From contig JAQTZF010000001.1 in NCBI GenBank assembly GCA_028687915.1, positions 558,001 through 622,000 on the forward strand: a stretch of 64,000 nucleotides of DNA. The letters are read 5' to 3'. The translations under genes and the position numbers were made by a program. This DNA is from Candidatus Daviesbacteria bacterium (lineage in GTDB: Bacteria; Patescibacteria; Microgenomatia; Daviesbacterales; UBA10151). The notes beneath the pieces were generated by a model. The model saw only the letters and a program-made list of their open reading frames with translations. It did not search any database and was not told where the DNA came from. Of this stretch, positions 1 through 7,754 are shown piece after piece. The number at the start of each line of letters is the position of its first letter. Position 1 is the first letter of the stretch.

Positions 1-1
1 C

Positions 2-355
2 CCTCAGCCATTTAGTCTCTGGTTAAATGGTATAAATCGTAGTTATGTTCGAATTTATGCCCCCAGGGGCTCTAAATTGACATATTCCAAAGGATCAGAC
101 GATCCTGTAAATGAGGTTGATGATGAGGTTTTAAACAAAACATATTTTGAAGGTTTCGTACAAGTCAGACCACAAAATTCCAGAACTTTAGTTCTAGAAT
201 ATACTTTGCCATTTAAAGTTACAGATAAGAAATACCCTTTATTAATTCAAAAGCAGCCTGGTACAAAAGATTATCATTACACAGTTAAGATTAATGGTGT
301 CACTAAAGCAGATCTTGATTTAAATACTGATAAAACACTTAATTTAACCTACTAA
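2..355 (+). CDS. DUF4012-type surface protein, C-terminal fragment
   Basis: The reading frame is open from the window edge, so only about 117 C-terminal residues are visible. The visible part has the pattern seen at the end of DUF4012 proteins of Patescibacteria: a YVRIYAPRGSKL-like stretch, then an FEGFVQVRP segment, then a YPLLIQKQPGT segment followed by a beta-rich tail. The function of the family is unknown; members are large, membrane-anchored and probably exposed on the surface. The family call rests on remembered pattern similarity and the 5' part lies outside the window. Confidence 0.6.
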   Translation, partial: PQPFSLWLNGINRSYVRIYAPRGSKLTYSKGSDDPVNEVDDEVLNKTYFEGFVQVRPQNSRTLVLEYTLPFKVTDKKYPLLIQKQPGTKDYHYTVKINGVTKADLDLNTDKTLNLTY

Positions 356-370
356 ACTAACCCATAATAA

Positions 371-399
371 TTGAAAATATCCTAACTTTGTGCTAAACT
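371..399 (+). promoter_or_regulatory. promoter of the XRE regulator
   Basis: TTGAAA at 371-376 and TAAACT at 394-399 are separated by 17 bp, with an extended TG at 391-392. The start codon at 409 is 9 nt after the -10 box, so the 5' leader would be about 3 nt or absent. Confidence 0.6.
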
Positions 400-408
400 G
401 CGTCGGTT

Positions 409-840
409 ATGGCTAATAAAGAATTACCTCCTATAATTCCAGATGAAGGACCTATTCCGGTAGGATCTATTATTCGTGCCAAAAGGCAATTTCTTGGAAT
501 TGCTATAGAAGATTTTGCAAGACAAATAAAATATAATCCAGCATATGTTGGTCAGATGGAATCTGGATATAGGAATCAAAAACCTGGTCCTGTTTTTTTA
601 GCTAAGGCTGCAAATAGATTAAATTTTGATTCAGTTCAACAACTTAGAGAAACTTCCCGAGAACAAATAACTGAATGGCGGGGAGGAGATAATGTTTTTG
701 CGGATATAAAGATGCCGGAAGGGGATGATGCTTCGATACTGGAAAATAGTGAAAACAGGTCTGGTCTTTTACGGGCTTTAGCATGGCATACACAAAGAAT
801 CGATCAAATTATCAATAAGCTAAAGCAGCTAGAAAAATAA
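409..840 (+). CDS. XRE-family helix-turn-helix protein
   Basis: This 143-residue protein has an N-terminal Cro/C1-type helix-turn-helix at about residues 18-75, with IRAKRQFLGIAIEDFARQI followed by a YVGQMESGYRN recognition helix region. The C-terminal 65 residues are acidic and then helical and are not recognised. It is probably a cytoplasmic DNA-binding transcription regulator; the target is unknown. The gene stands alone behind its own promoter, with the start codon a few bases from the predicted transcription start and no Shine-Dalgarno site. Family membership is fairly secure and the role is inference. Confidence 0.75.
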   Translation: MANKELPPIIPDEGPIPVGSIIRAKRQFLGIAIEDFARQIKYNPAYVGQMESGYRNQKPGPVFLAKAANRLNFDSVQQLRETSREQITEWRGGDNVFADIKMPEGDDASILENSENRSGLLRALAWHTQRIDQIINKLKQLEK

Positions 841-870
841 AAAAGATTATTCTTATGGATTCTTTAGAAA

Positions 871-1719
871 TTAAAGAATGTGGTTTTCGAAGATAAATTT
901 ACCTATTTCATTACTAATTAAATAGATCCCTTTTGGAGAAGGGTGAATATAATCATCTTTACTAACATAATCTAAATTTAAATCACCATCAGAACCCAGA
1001 GATTTTGAGAAGACATCTATTACTGGAATATTGTGAGATTTAGCATATTCCATATGATTTTTAATATAAGCAATCCTTTCTTCTGCCCATTTTTGTCTTA
1101 CTTCTGGTGTTAAATTATTTATTTTTTCAGCATAATGTTTTTTACTGGGAGCAATAGTTGCTACAAAAACAATTTTGGCATGATTATTATTATCTCTGAT
1201 TGTTTTAACAATATTATCCAATGCTTCTGTTTGTTTTTGTAATCCTTCTGGTAGTGGTAATTCTGATAAAGGATTGTGTCCAAATGATTCAATTAAAATT
1301 AAATCAAACTCAATTTCTGTAATTGGACGAAATACTCTTCCATGAAATGTATCACCTTCTAACCTTTGTTGAACTGAGAGTATATTGGTTGAACCAAAAC
1401 CGTAATTTAAGACTTCAAAGCTGTTCCTGGGGTAATTTTTAGCCAGGTTTGCCCGTAATTCATCACTGTTACCCAGAGCTTCAGTCATAGAATCACCCAG
1501 TAATAAAAGTGTATAGTCTTCCTGGTATTTAACTTTCTTCTTACCATTAACCACAAATTCTTTAGGTTTATAAGTGTAGGAAACGCTACTTACACTTTTG
1601 TCTTTTATCTTTTTTGTTAAAAAGTTTTTGATATCTGTGGATTTTGCAAGAAGTACAGCTATGAAAATAGCTGATGCAAGTAATACAAAAAAGAAAACTA
1701 ACGATTTAGTTTTTTGCAT
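871..1719 (-). CDS. membrane-anchored SGNH/GDSL hydrolase
   Basis: The 282-residue protein starts with an uncleaved membrane anchor at about residues 7-25, so the catalytic domain should face outward. Block I of the SGNH fold is seen as LLLGDSMTEALG with the nucleophile serine near residue 77, and the C-terminal DxxH-like block as DDYIHPSPKG near residue 256. The family contains esterases and acyl hydrolases acting on lipids, polysaccharide acetyl groups and peptidoglycan O-acetyl groups; the substrate here is unknown. The gene is convergent with the XRE gene and divergent from recO. Two further SGNH-like domains occur later in the window. Confidence 0.75.
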   Translation of the reverse strand: MQKTKSLVFFFVLLASAIFIAVLLAKSTDIKNFLTKKIKDKSVSSVSYTYKPKEFVVNGKKKVKYQEDYTLLLLGDSMTEALGNSDELRANLAKNYPRNSFEVLNYGFGSTNILSVQQRLEGDTFHGRVFRPITEIEFDLILIESFGHNPLSELPLPEGLQKQTEALDNIVKTIRDNNNHAKIVFVATIAPSKKHYAEKINNLTPEVRQKWAEERIAYIKNHMEYAKSHNIPVIDVFSKSLGSDGDLNLDYVSKDDYIHPSPKGIYLISNEIGKFIFENHIL

Positions 1720-1774
1720 GCCTTACTATGCTCATACTTAAGCAATTAATTCAAGTTATAAACCTGGAATCAGG

Positions 1775-1780
1775 TATAAT
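1775..1780 (+). promoter_or_regulatory. -10 box of recO
   Basis: A perfect TATAAT lies 9 nt before the recO ATG at 1790, implying an almost leaderless transcript. The -35 region is weak (TTCAAG at 1750). Confidence 0.5.
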
Positions 1781-1789
1781 GCAAGTGAA

Positions 1790-2431
1790 ATGGTATCTAC
1801 TACAGAAGGAATTATTATAAAAAGAAGTAACTATGGTGAGGCTGACAGGATTTTGACAGTAGTTACTCCCTATAAAGGAAAAATTAAGATTGTTGCCAAA
1901 GGTGTAAGAAGAATTACGTCTCGGCGTGGAGGTAATGTAGAACTTTTAAATAAAGTTAGGCTGCATATTTATGAAGGTAAGGGGATGCCAATTTTAACAG
2001 AAGCTGAATCTATACAAACATTTCCTAAAATAAAAAGTGATTTAGTGATGTTGTCATATGGTTCATATATTATTGAGCTAGCAGAAAAGTTATTACCCGA
2101 AGAACAGGCTAATCCTGCTGCTTATCAATTATTAGCTTCGATTTTAGGTTTACTTGAAACAAATCCAAGACAAATATTTATCAGGGCATATGAAATAAAG
2201 CTACTATCTGTGATGGGTTTTTGGTCACCAGATGAAGTTTCTGTGTCTTCTGAAATAAGAAATCTTTTAGAAAATCTACAAAGAGAAAGCTGGGATAATA
2301 TAGAAAAAATGAATATTAATCAAAATCAGGCTATGGAACTAGAGAAACTAGTGCGTTATTATATAGAAAAGATTTTGGAGCACCCAATGCAGTCTGTTAA
2401 AATACTCCAGAAACTAAAACAAAATGGATAA
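1790..2431 (+). CDS. recO: DNA repair protein RecO
   Basis: The 213-residue protein carries the N-terminal OB fold of RecO (TEGIIIKRSNYGEADRILTV, then KIKIVAKGVRR) and the helical C-terminal domain. RecO loads RecA onto SSB-coated single-stranded DNA in the RecFOR pathway and anneals strands. It is shorter than the usual 230-250 residues, and the CxxC zinc-binding pairs found in many homologues are absent. Its last 8 bases overlap the glyS start, so the two are probably cotranscribed. The N-terminal pattern makes the call strong. Confidence 0.85.
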   Translation: MVSTTEGIIIKRSNYGEADRILTVVTPYKGKIKIVAKGVRRITSRRGGNVELLNKVRLHIYEGKGMPILTEAESIQTFPKIKSDLVMLSYGSYIIELAEKLLPEEQANPAAYQLLASILGLLETNPRQIFIRAYEIKLLSVMGFWSPDEVSVSSEIRNLLENLQRESWDNIEKMNINQNQAMELEKLVRYYIEKILEHPMQSVKILQKLKQNG

Positions 2432-3821
2432 AGATTTACTAGAAAAAGTTGTAGCATTATGTAAAAGACGGGGTTTTATATTCCCTGGATCTGAAATATA
2501 TGGAGGACTTGCCAATACCTATGATTTTGGCCCTCTTGGAGCAGAGTTGAAACGTAATTTAACTAATTATTGGTGGCAGAACTTTGTATCAAAAAGAGAA
2601 GATATGTTAGGTTTGGATTCATCTATTTTAATGAGCCCAAAAGTTTGGGAGGCATCAGGTCATACAGCCAGCTTTACCAACGTATTAATAGATTGCACGA
2701 CTTGTAAACTTCGAACCAGGGCTGATCATCTGATAGAGGATGCCATGCCTGAAGTAAAAGATGTTGAAGGACTACCATTGGAAGAGTTGGATAAAATAAT
2801 AGAAGAGAATAAAATTAAGTGTCCAAATTGTGGAAAAACAACCTGGACAAAGTCACGAAATTTTAATCAGTTATTTGAAACTCAGGTTGGAATTATTACT
2901 TCTGATAAAAATACAGCATATTTAAGGGGAGAATTGGCTCAGGGAATGTTTGTTAATTTTAAACAGGTTTTAGACAGTATGCACCCCAAGCTTCCTTTTG
3001 GTTTAGCCCAATCCGGTAAGGTTTTTAGGAACGAAATAACCATGGGTAAATTTACTTTTAGGACCCTGGAGTTTGATTTAGCAGAATTTGAATATTTTGT
3101 ACGCCCAGATGAATGGGAAAAGCACTTTGAATATTGGAAACAAGAAATGTGGCAATTTGCATTATCTTTAGGACTTGATGAGAATAAATTACGCTGGAGA
3201 TCACACAGCGTAAAAGAATTGTCCCATTATTCCAAAAGAACTGAGGATTTAGAATATGAATTCCCCTGGGGATTTAAAGAAATGTGGGGTTTAGCATATC
3301 GAACTGATTTTGATCTAAAAAATCATATGGAACAATCCGGAATAGATTTAAGATACATGGATCCATATACCAATGAAAGATTTATTCCGCATGTTATTGA
3401 ACCAACTTTTGGTGTGTCTCGTTTGATAACAATATTATTAATGAATGCTTATTTTGAAGACACTGAAAAACAAAGAGTTGTCTTAAAGCTACCAATAAAG
3501 TTAGCTCCTTTTAAAGCAGCTGTATTTCCATTGCTTTCCAATAAACCGGAATTGGTAAAGAAGGCCAGAGATATTTATCTTGATTTGAAAAAAGATTTTG
3601 TTGTTGCCTGGGATGAACGGGGTAATATTGGAAAAAGGTATGCCTCACAAGATGAAGCAGGTACACCACTTTGTTTAACTATTGACTTCCAAACGATGGA
3701 GGATGATACAGTAACTATTAGAGATCGTGACAGCGCAAAACAAGAAAGAATTGCGGTTAATAAAATTCATGAATTTATTGAGGAAAAATTAAATGGCAGA
3801 CTTAGAGGGTTATCTTCATAG
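2424..3821 (+). CDS. glyS: glycyl-tRNA synthetase, single-chain class II type
   Basis: This 465-residue cytoplasmic enzyme charges tRNA-Gly with glycine using ATP. It is the dimeric alpha2 type, shown by FPGSEIYGGLANTYDFGPLG near the N-terminus, motif 2 around FRNEITMGKFTFRTLEFDLAEFE, and the C-terminal anticodon-binding domain (LAPFKAAVFPL onward). CTTCK and CPNCGK pairs around residues 91-142 suggest a bound zinc. The ATG overlaps recO by 8 nt. A tRNA-Gly(CCC) gene is present later in the window. Confidence 0.95.
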   Translation: MDKDLLEKVVALCKRRGFIFPGSEIYGGLANTYDFGPLGAELKRNLTNYWWQNFVSKREDMLGLDSSILMSPKVWEASGHTASFTNVLIDCTTCKLRTRADHLIEDAMPEVKDVEGLPLEELDKIIEENKIKCPNCGKTTWTKSRNFNQLFETQVGIITSDKNTAYLRGELAQGMFVNFKQVLDSMHPKLPFGLAQSGKVFRNEITMGKFTFRTLEFDLAEFEYFVRPDEWEKHFEYWKQEMWQFALSLGLDENKLRWRSHSVKELSHYSKRTEDLEYEFPWGFKEMWGLAYRTDFDLKNHMEQSGIDLRYMDPYTNERFIPHVIEPTFGVSRLITILLMNAYFEDTEKQRVVLKLPIKLAPFKAAVFPLLSNKPELVKKARDIYLDLKKDFVVAWDERGNIGKRYASQDEAGTPLCLTIDFQTMEDDTVTIRDRDSAKQERIAVNKIHEFIEEKLNGRLRGLSS

Positions 3822-3984
3822 GGATGCTCATTTGTATATGTATACAAATGAAAAAATAAGAATAGCATCTACAAATTGGAGGGTTTTCAGGCAAATGTTT
3901 GAATTAGAAATGCAGCGTAGGGATGAGTCTGTAATGAATAAGAAACTATATTCTTATCGTACTGGTACAGAAAGAAGTAAATAA
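3793..3984 (+). CDS. small hypothetical protein overlapping glyS
   Basis: This 63-residue frame begins inside the last 29 bases of glyS in another frame. An in-frame ATG at 3838 would give a shorter protein. It is charged, has no membrane segment and resembles nothing I recognise. A 22-bp palindrome (3829-3850) sits within its 5' part, so this stretch could equally be a regulatory or processing site. It is close to the next gene in the same direction, which is compatible with an operon. Whether it is translated is uncertain. Confidence 0.35.
   Translation: MADLEGYLHRDAHLYMYTNEKIRIASTNWRVFRQMFELEMQRRDESVMNKKLYSYRTGTERSK
3829..3850. repeat. 22-bp palindrome after glyS
   Basis: CATTTGTATA and its exact reverse complement TATACAAATG flank a 2-nt centre, 8 bases after the glyS stop codon. 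There is no T-tract, so it is not a standard intrinsic terminator. It could be an operator or an mRNA-stabilising hairpin. Confidence 0.6.
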
Positions 3985-3995
3985 TTTTACAAAAA

Positions 3996-4877
3996 ATGCT
4001 AACTTTAAAGAGTGTCATTAGTAATAAATTTAATTTCATACTTATTCTTATTGTCCTATTACTTTTAGGTGGAGGATTTTTTGCCTATCAAAAATTTGTT
4101 GCTTCCAGGGCACAAGAACAAGTACTGGAGGAGGTTGATTTAGCTTTTGATGCAGAAGGCCCTTATGCTATTCTTTATCCAAGAAGAGATGGGAATGCCT
4201 TAGTTTTAAATCTTAAAAGAACTGGTTCCTACGATAAAATTAGTTATGATTTGGCTTATGTTAGTGATAATGGTGATAATACTGAAGCAGGTTCTGATGG
4301 GGCGTCTGCCGGAATAGATAGAGGTGTGTCTGGAGATATTAATACTAAGGATAAAAAAGGTGAATATGAACAAGAAATATTATTTGGAACATGTAGTAAG
4401 AATATTTGTAAGTATGATACCGGCGTAGAGAATGGGACATTAACCCTTCATATTCAAAAAGGAAATAAAGCCTACAGGATGATTACACAATGGCATATTC
4501 AAAAACCAGATGTAGCTTTAGGTAAATTGACTTCAGGAGACACTCATCTTGTTTATCAGATTGATAAAAGTTCAGCAAATGAATTATCTTTAACTAGTTA
4601 TTCTATAATCAATGATTTATCAGGTGCTCCTAAATTACCTTCTGATAAACAGGTTATGGGTAAAGTTTATGCAGTAAATGTACCAGTGGCTAAAATTATG
4701 CCTCCTGGATCAATTACAATTGAGCTTGCAGAGGCACCTCCACAAGACGCAAAGATAACCCGTTTTGACGAAACTTCCGGTAAATGGATAGAGATGGATA
4801 CAAAAATAAATGGCAGTACGCTAACTGCTTCAAGCGACAGCGCAGGGGTTATTACAGTCCTTTCCTCTAAAAAATAA
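3996..4877 (+). CDS. membrane-anchored extracytoplasmic protein, unknown function
   Basis: The 293-residue protein has an N-terminal membrane segment at about residues 11-31 and a large outside domain. The domain is beta-rich, with a cysteine pair (TCSKNICKY) that could form a disulfide, and a C-terminal region resembling the beta-sandwich modules of secreted proteins (PPGSITIELAEAPP, then ITRFDETSGKWIEM). I do not recognise a family. It sits between glyS and the mraZ promoter and may belong to the recO-glyS transcript. The secreted topology is the only firm inference. Confidence 0.6.
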   Translation: MLTLKSVISNKFNFILILIVLLLLGGGFFAYQKFVASRAQEQVLEEVDLAFDAEGPYAILYPRRDGNALVLNLKRTGSYDKISYDLAYVSDNGDNTEAGSDGASAGIDRGVSGDINTKDKKGEYEQEILFGTCSKNICKYDTGVENGTLTLHIQKGNKAYRMITQWHIQKPDVALGKLTSGDTHLVYQIDKSSANELSLTSYSIINDLSGAPKLPSDKQVMGKVYAVNVPVAKIMPPGSITIELAEAPPQDAKITRFDETSGKWIEMDTKINGSTLTASSDSAGVITVLSSKK

Positions 4878-4948
4878 TTCATTTTCACAGGATTTTAATT
4901 TTTCTCTATTAGCTTCATAATTTGTGTTTTTTTCGTGAAAAAAGGGTC

Positions 4949-4976
4949 TTGACATATTATCTGTATGGTTTATTAT
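4949..4976 (+). promoter_or_regulatory. dcw cluster promoter upstream of mraZ
   Basis: A perfect -35 TTGACA (4949-4954) is followed after 16 bp by TATTAT (4971-4976). Transcription would start near 4983, inside the putative MraZ boxes, giving a leader of about 70 nt. Confidence 0.7.
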
Positions 4977-5006
4977 GGTAAAAGATGGTGAAAAAAGGTG
5001 AAATCA
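4977..5006 (+). promoter_or_regulatory. putative MraZ operator, three 10-bp direct repeats
   Basis: GGT starts at 4977, 4987 and 4997, each followed by an A-rich stretch (GGTAAAAGAT, GGTGAAAAAA, GGTGAAATCA). The exact 10-bp period directly after the -10 box of the mraZ promoter fits the known architecture of MraZ boxes, which are short repeats one helical turn apart bound by the ring-shaped MraZ. The sequence of the box differs from the E. coli one. The assignment is inference from position and period. Confidence 0.6.
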
Positions 5007-5052
5007 TTTAATTAATGATTTTATCAATATATTCTGCCCAGAAAGACACTAT

Positions 5053-5472
5053 ATGTTTTTGGGCGAATATCAAACAAAGTTTTCTGGACAAGGAAGAATT
5101 GTACTACCTAAAAAGTTTCGTAAGGAACTAATTAATGGTAAGGAGATTGTTTTAAGCAGAGGATTTGATGGGTGTATTTGGGGTTATTCTGTGACAGGTT
5201 TTACTAAAGAAGCAGAGAGGCAACTGGCAATCTCTCCCACAGAAGAAGGAGCCAGACATTTAAGAAGGTATTTGTTTTCAGGAGCAGAGGAAACAATATT
5301 AGATGAGCAGGGAAGATTTATTATTCCGAAGCAACTGATTGATTATGCAAACATAACAGATGAGGTTGTTTTAATAGGAACAGGTGATCATTTTGAAATC
5401 TGGAATCCTAAAAAATGGAATGAGTTGATAAACAAAATTTTAAAGAAGGGAAAACAAGATGACAATAATTAA
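5053..5472 (+). CDS. mraZ: transcriptional regulator MraZ
   Basis: The 139-residue protein has two SpoVT-AbrB-like halves, each with its own signature: FSGQGRIVLPKKFRKEL in the first and DEQGRFIIPKQL in the second. MraZ forms ring oligomers that bind tandem repeats upstream of its own gene and control the division and cell-wall cluster. Here it heads that cluster, and a set of 10-bp-spaced repeats lies just downstream of the promoter. rsmH, which normally follows mraZ, is missing; ftsL comes next. Confidence 0.93.
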   Translation: MFLGEYQTKFSGQGRIVLPKKFRKELINGKEIVLSRGFDGCIWGYSVTGFTKEAERQLAISPTEEGARHLRRYLFSGAEETILDEQGRFIIPKQLIDYANITDEVVLIGTGDHFEIWNPKKWNELINKILKKGKQDDNN

Positions 5473-5529
5473 AAAAATATGGTTATTAAATTCATTAATG
5501 AAACTTTGGATAGCTCCTATTAAATAAAT

Positions 5530-5847
5530 ATGAAAAGAATTATTTTAGAAGATAAAAAGAGAAGATTAGTGCCAGTGCGTTTAGTAGTAATGGGCTTAAG
5601 TATTTTTTTAGTTGTATTGTTTTTAGAAATTTGGGTAGTAAACAGAACTTCTACCTATGGTGATAAGATTTATCAGTTAAAACAAGCTCAAGCTGCTTTA
5701 GAACTTGAAAATCAGGTTCTATCTAATAAAATTGCTGAAACATCAGCAATGGTATTACTCGAGAAAAAAGCTAATAACTTAGGTTTTAATACAATTAATC
5801 AAATAGATTACATCAAATTCTCTGATAAACTTGCTTCTGCTAATTAG
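5530..5847 (+). CDS. ftsL: FtsL/DivIC-like division protein
   Basis: This 105-residue protein has a short basic cytoplasmic tail, one membrane segment at about residues 17-36, and a periplasmic-side coiled coil (YQLKQAQAALELENQVLSNKI). That topology, the length and the place between mraZ and ftsI are those of FtsL, which joins FtsB and FtsQ to activate the FtsWI synthase. FtsL is poorly conserved, so the call relies on topology and synteny. Confidence 0.7.
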   Translation: MKRIILEDKKRRLVPVRLVVMGLSIFLVVLFLEIWVVNRTSTYGDKIYQLKQAQAALELENQVLSNKIAETSAMVLLEKKANNLGFNTINQIDYIKFSDKLASAN

Positions 5848-5892
5848 TTTGTGTAAGAATTATTTTGGTTCCAAATTTAAGAGTATTTTCCC

Positions 5893-7608
5893 ATGAGGCT
5901 AAAGCTGGTTAAAATAATTTATTACTTTTTTATTTTCCTAATAATTGTCAGATTATTTTATTGGCAGGTAATAAGATTTGATGATATGTCTGCATTGGCA
6001 GAGAAACAGCATTTAACGACTTCTTCTATAAGTGCTCCCAGAGGTTTAATTCTTTCAGAGGATGGTGGAATTTATGCCACAAATAAACCAGTTTATACTC
6101 TGTTTGTTAATCCTTTATTACTTAAGGATAAGAAAATAGTTGCTTCACAACTGGCAAAAATTATTGTTTTATCAAAAAATGTTTCTGAAACTGACTTTAA
6201 ACAAGCACTCTTAACTAAACAGGATGAATTAAGTAATAAACTTAATCAAAATTTAAGCTGGGTTGCTTTGGAGAGAAATATTGAATTAGAAACAAAAAAT
6301 TCAATTGAAGAATTAAAAATCCCGGGATTAGGCTTTGATGAAAGTTCTGCCAGGCTTTATCCGGAAGCTTCTTCTGCTGCTAATATTTTAGGGTTTGTGG
6401 GTTCTGATAAATTAGGAAATCCAAAGGGTTATTTTGGGATAGAAGGATATTATGACCGGCAATTAACCGGAGTTAGGGGAGAAGTAACAGAAGAAAAAGA
6501 TGCTGGTGGTTTACCTATTTTGATGGGAACTTTTTTACAGCAGGAATCTAAAAAGGGCTATGATTTAACCTTAAATATTGATCGGGGTGTGCAATATATT
6601 GTGGAAAAGAAGTTAAAAGCAGGCTTAGAAAAATATGGAGCCAAATCTGGTTCAGTTGTAATTATGGAGCCAAAAACGGGTGCTATTTTAGCAATGGCAA
6701 ATTATCCAAATTACGACCCAAATAATTATACAAATTTTTCAAAAGAAGCCTTTAAAAATTTAGTGGTTGCTGATACTTATGAACCTGGTTCAACTTTTAA
6801 AACCTTAATTATGGCAGCCGGTATTAATGAAAATGTGGTTAAGCCAGATACTAAATGTGATACTTGTGATGGTCCTGTCACCATTGGGGAGTATAAGATA
6901 CGTACCTGGGATAATAAATATCGAAAAGACGAGACAATGCAGGATGTTCTTACTCAGTCTGATAATACAGGAATGGTTTTTGTGGGCAATAAATTGGGTC
7001 AGGATAAACTGCTTAATTATATTCAGAAATTTGGGATAGGTAAGTTAACTCAGATTGATTTAGAGGATGAGGTAAGCCCTGATATAAGGCTTAAAAAAGA
7101 CTGGAAAGAGATTGATTATGCAACAGCAACATTTGGACAGGGAATTGCTGTTACACCAATTCAGATGATTCGGGCAGTTGCATCTATTGCTAATGGAGGG
7201 TATTTAGTAGAACCTCATGTTGTGAAGTCTATTAACACTAAAGATAAAGTTACAACAATTAAGCCAAAAATTATTGGTCAGCCAATTTCCAGGGAAACTG
7301 CTTATACAGTAACTCAAATGATGGTAAAGGCAGTTGATGAGGGTGAGGCTGGTAGTTATGCACCAAAAAATTATAAGATTGCCGGTAAGACTGGAACCGC
7401 TCAAATTCCAATTGCAGGTCATTATGACGCAGCCAGATATGTTGCATCATTTGTTGGGTTTGCCCCAGCAGATAACCCTAAATTTATAATGCTTGTTCGT
7501 TATGTTGAGCCAACATCTTCTATATATGGAACTTCAACAGCTGCCCCAACATTTTTTGAAATAGCTAAAGAACTTTTTTCTTATTATCAAATTACGCCTG
7601 ACCGATAG
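5893..7608 (+). CDS. ftsI: FtsI-type penicillin-binding protein (class B transpeptidase)
   Basis: The 571-residue protein has an N-terminal membrane anchor (about residues 8-24), a dimerisation domain with the SAPRGLIL pattern, and a transpeptidase domain. The active-site motifs are present: STFK with the nucleophile serine near residue 300, SDN near 356 and KTG near 499. It cross-links septal peptidoglycan on the outside of the membrane and works with FtsW. No PASTA domains are present. The gene sits in canonical dcw order after ftsL. The 44-bp triple repeat begins 2 bp after its stop. Confidence 0.92.
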   Translation: MRLKLVKIIYYFFIFLIIVRLFYWQVIRFDDMSALAEKQHLTTSSISAPRGLILSEDGGIYATNKPVYTLFVNPLLLKDKKIVASQLAKIIVLSKNVSETDFKQALLTKQDELSNKLNQNLSWVALERNIELETKNSIEELKIPGLGFDESSARLYPEASSAANILGFVGSDKLGNPKGYFGIEGYYDRQLTGVRGEVTEEKDAGGLPILMGTFLQQESKKGYDLTLNIDRGVQYIVEKKLKAGLEKYGAKSGSVVIMEPKTGAILAMANYPNYDPNNYTNFSKEAFKNLVVADTYEPGSTFKTLIMAAGINENVVKPDTKCDTCDGPVTIGEYKIRTWDNKYRKDETMQDVLTQSDNTGMVFVGNKLGQDKLLNYIQKFGIGKLTQIDLEDEVSPDIRLKKDWKEIDYATATFGQGIAVTPIQMIRAVASIANGGYLVEPHVVKSINTKDKVTTIKPKIIGQPISRETAYTVTQMMVKAVDEGEAGSYAPKNYKIAGKTGTAQIPIAGHYDAARYVASFVGFAPADNPKFIMLVRYVEPTSSIYGTSTAAPTFFEIAKELFSYYQITPDR

Positions 7609-7610
7609 AG

Positions 7611-7748
7611 TATAATTGTCTCGATTTCATCTCGCGCTTGAAACTCTAGCGAGTTATAATCGTCTCGATTTCATCTCGCGCTTGAAACTCTAGCGAGTTA
7701 TAATCGTCTCGATTTCATCTCGCGCTTGAAACTCTAGCGAGTTATAAT
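7611..7748 (+). repeat. three tandem 44-bp repeats, each starting with TATAAT, upstream of murE
   Basis: TATAAT occurs at 7611, 7655, 7699 and 7743, exactly 44 bp apart, and the three intervening units differ only at the base after the first TATAAT (T versus C). Each unit contains CTCGC and GCGAG arms separated by 13 nt and overlapping TTTCA/TGAAA arms. The fourth TATAAT ends 6 nt before the murE ATG, so it is well placed as the murE -10 box. No good -35 hexamer is seen at 17 bp. The near identity of units suggests recent expansion or selection. Confidence 0.9.
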
Positions 7749-7754
7749 ATTATA

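Noticed and set aside
4667..4888. Antisense frame over the membrane protein at 3996
   Set aside because: It is a shadow of the coding strand with no recognisable motif, promoter or ribosome site.
7611..7748. CRISPR-like array
   Set aside because: The units are contiguous 44-bp tandem repeats without unique spacers, and there are no cas genes.
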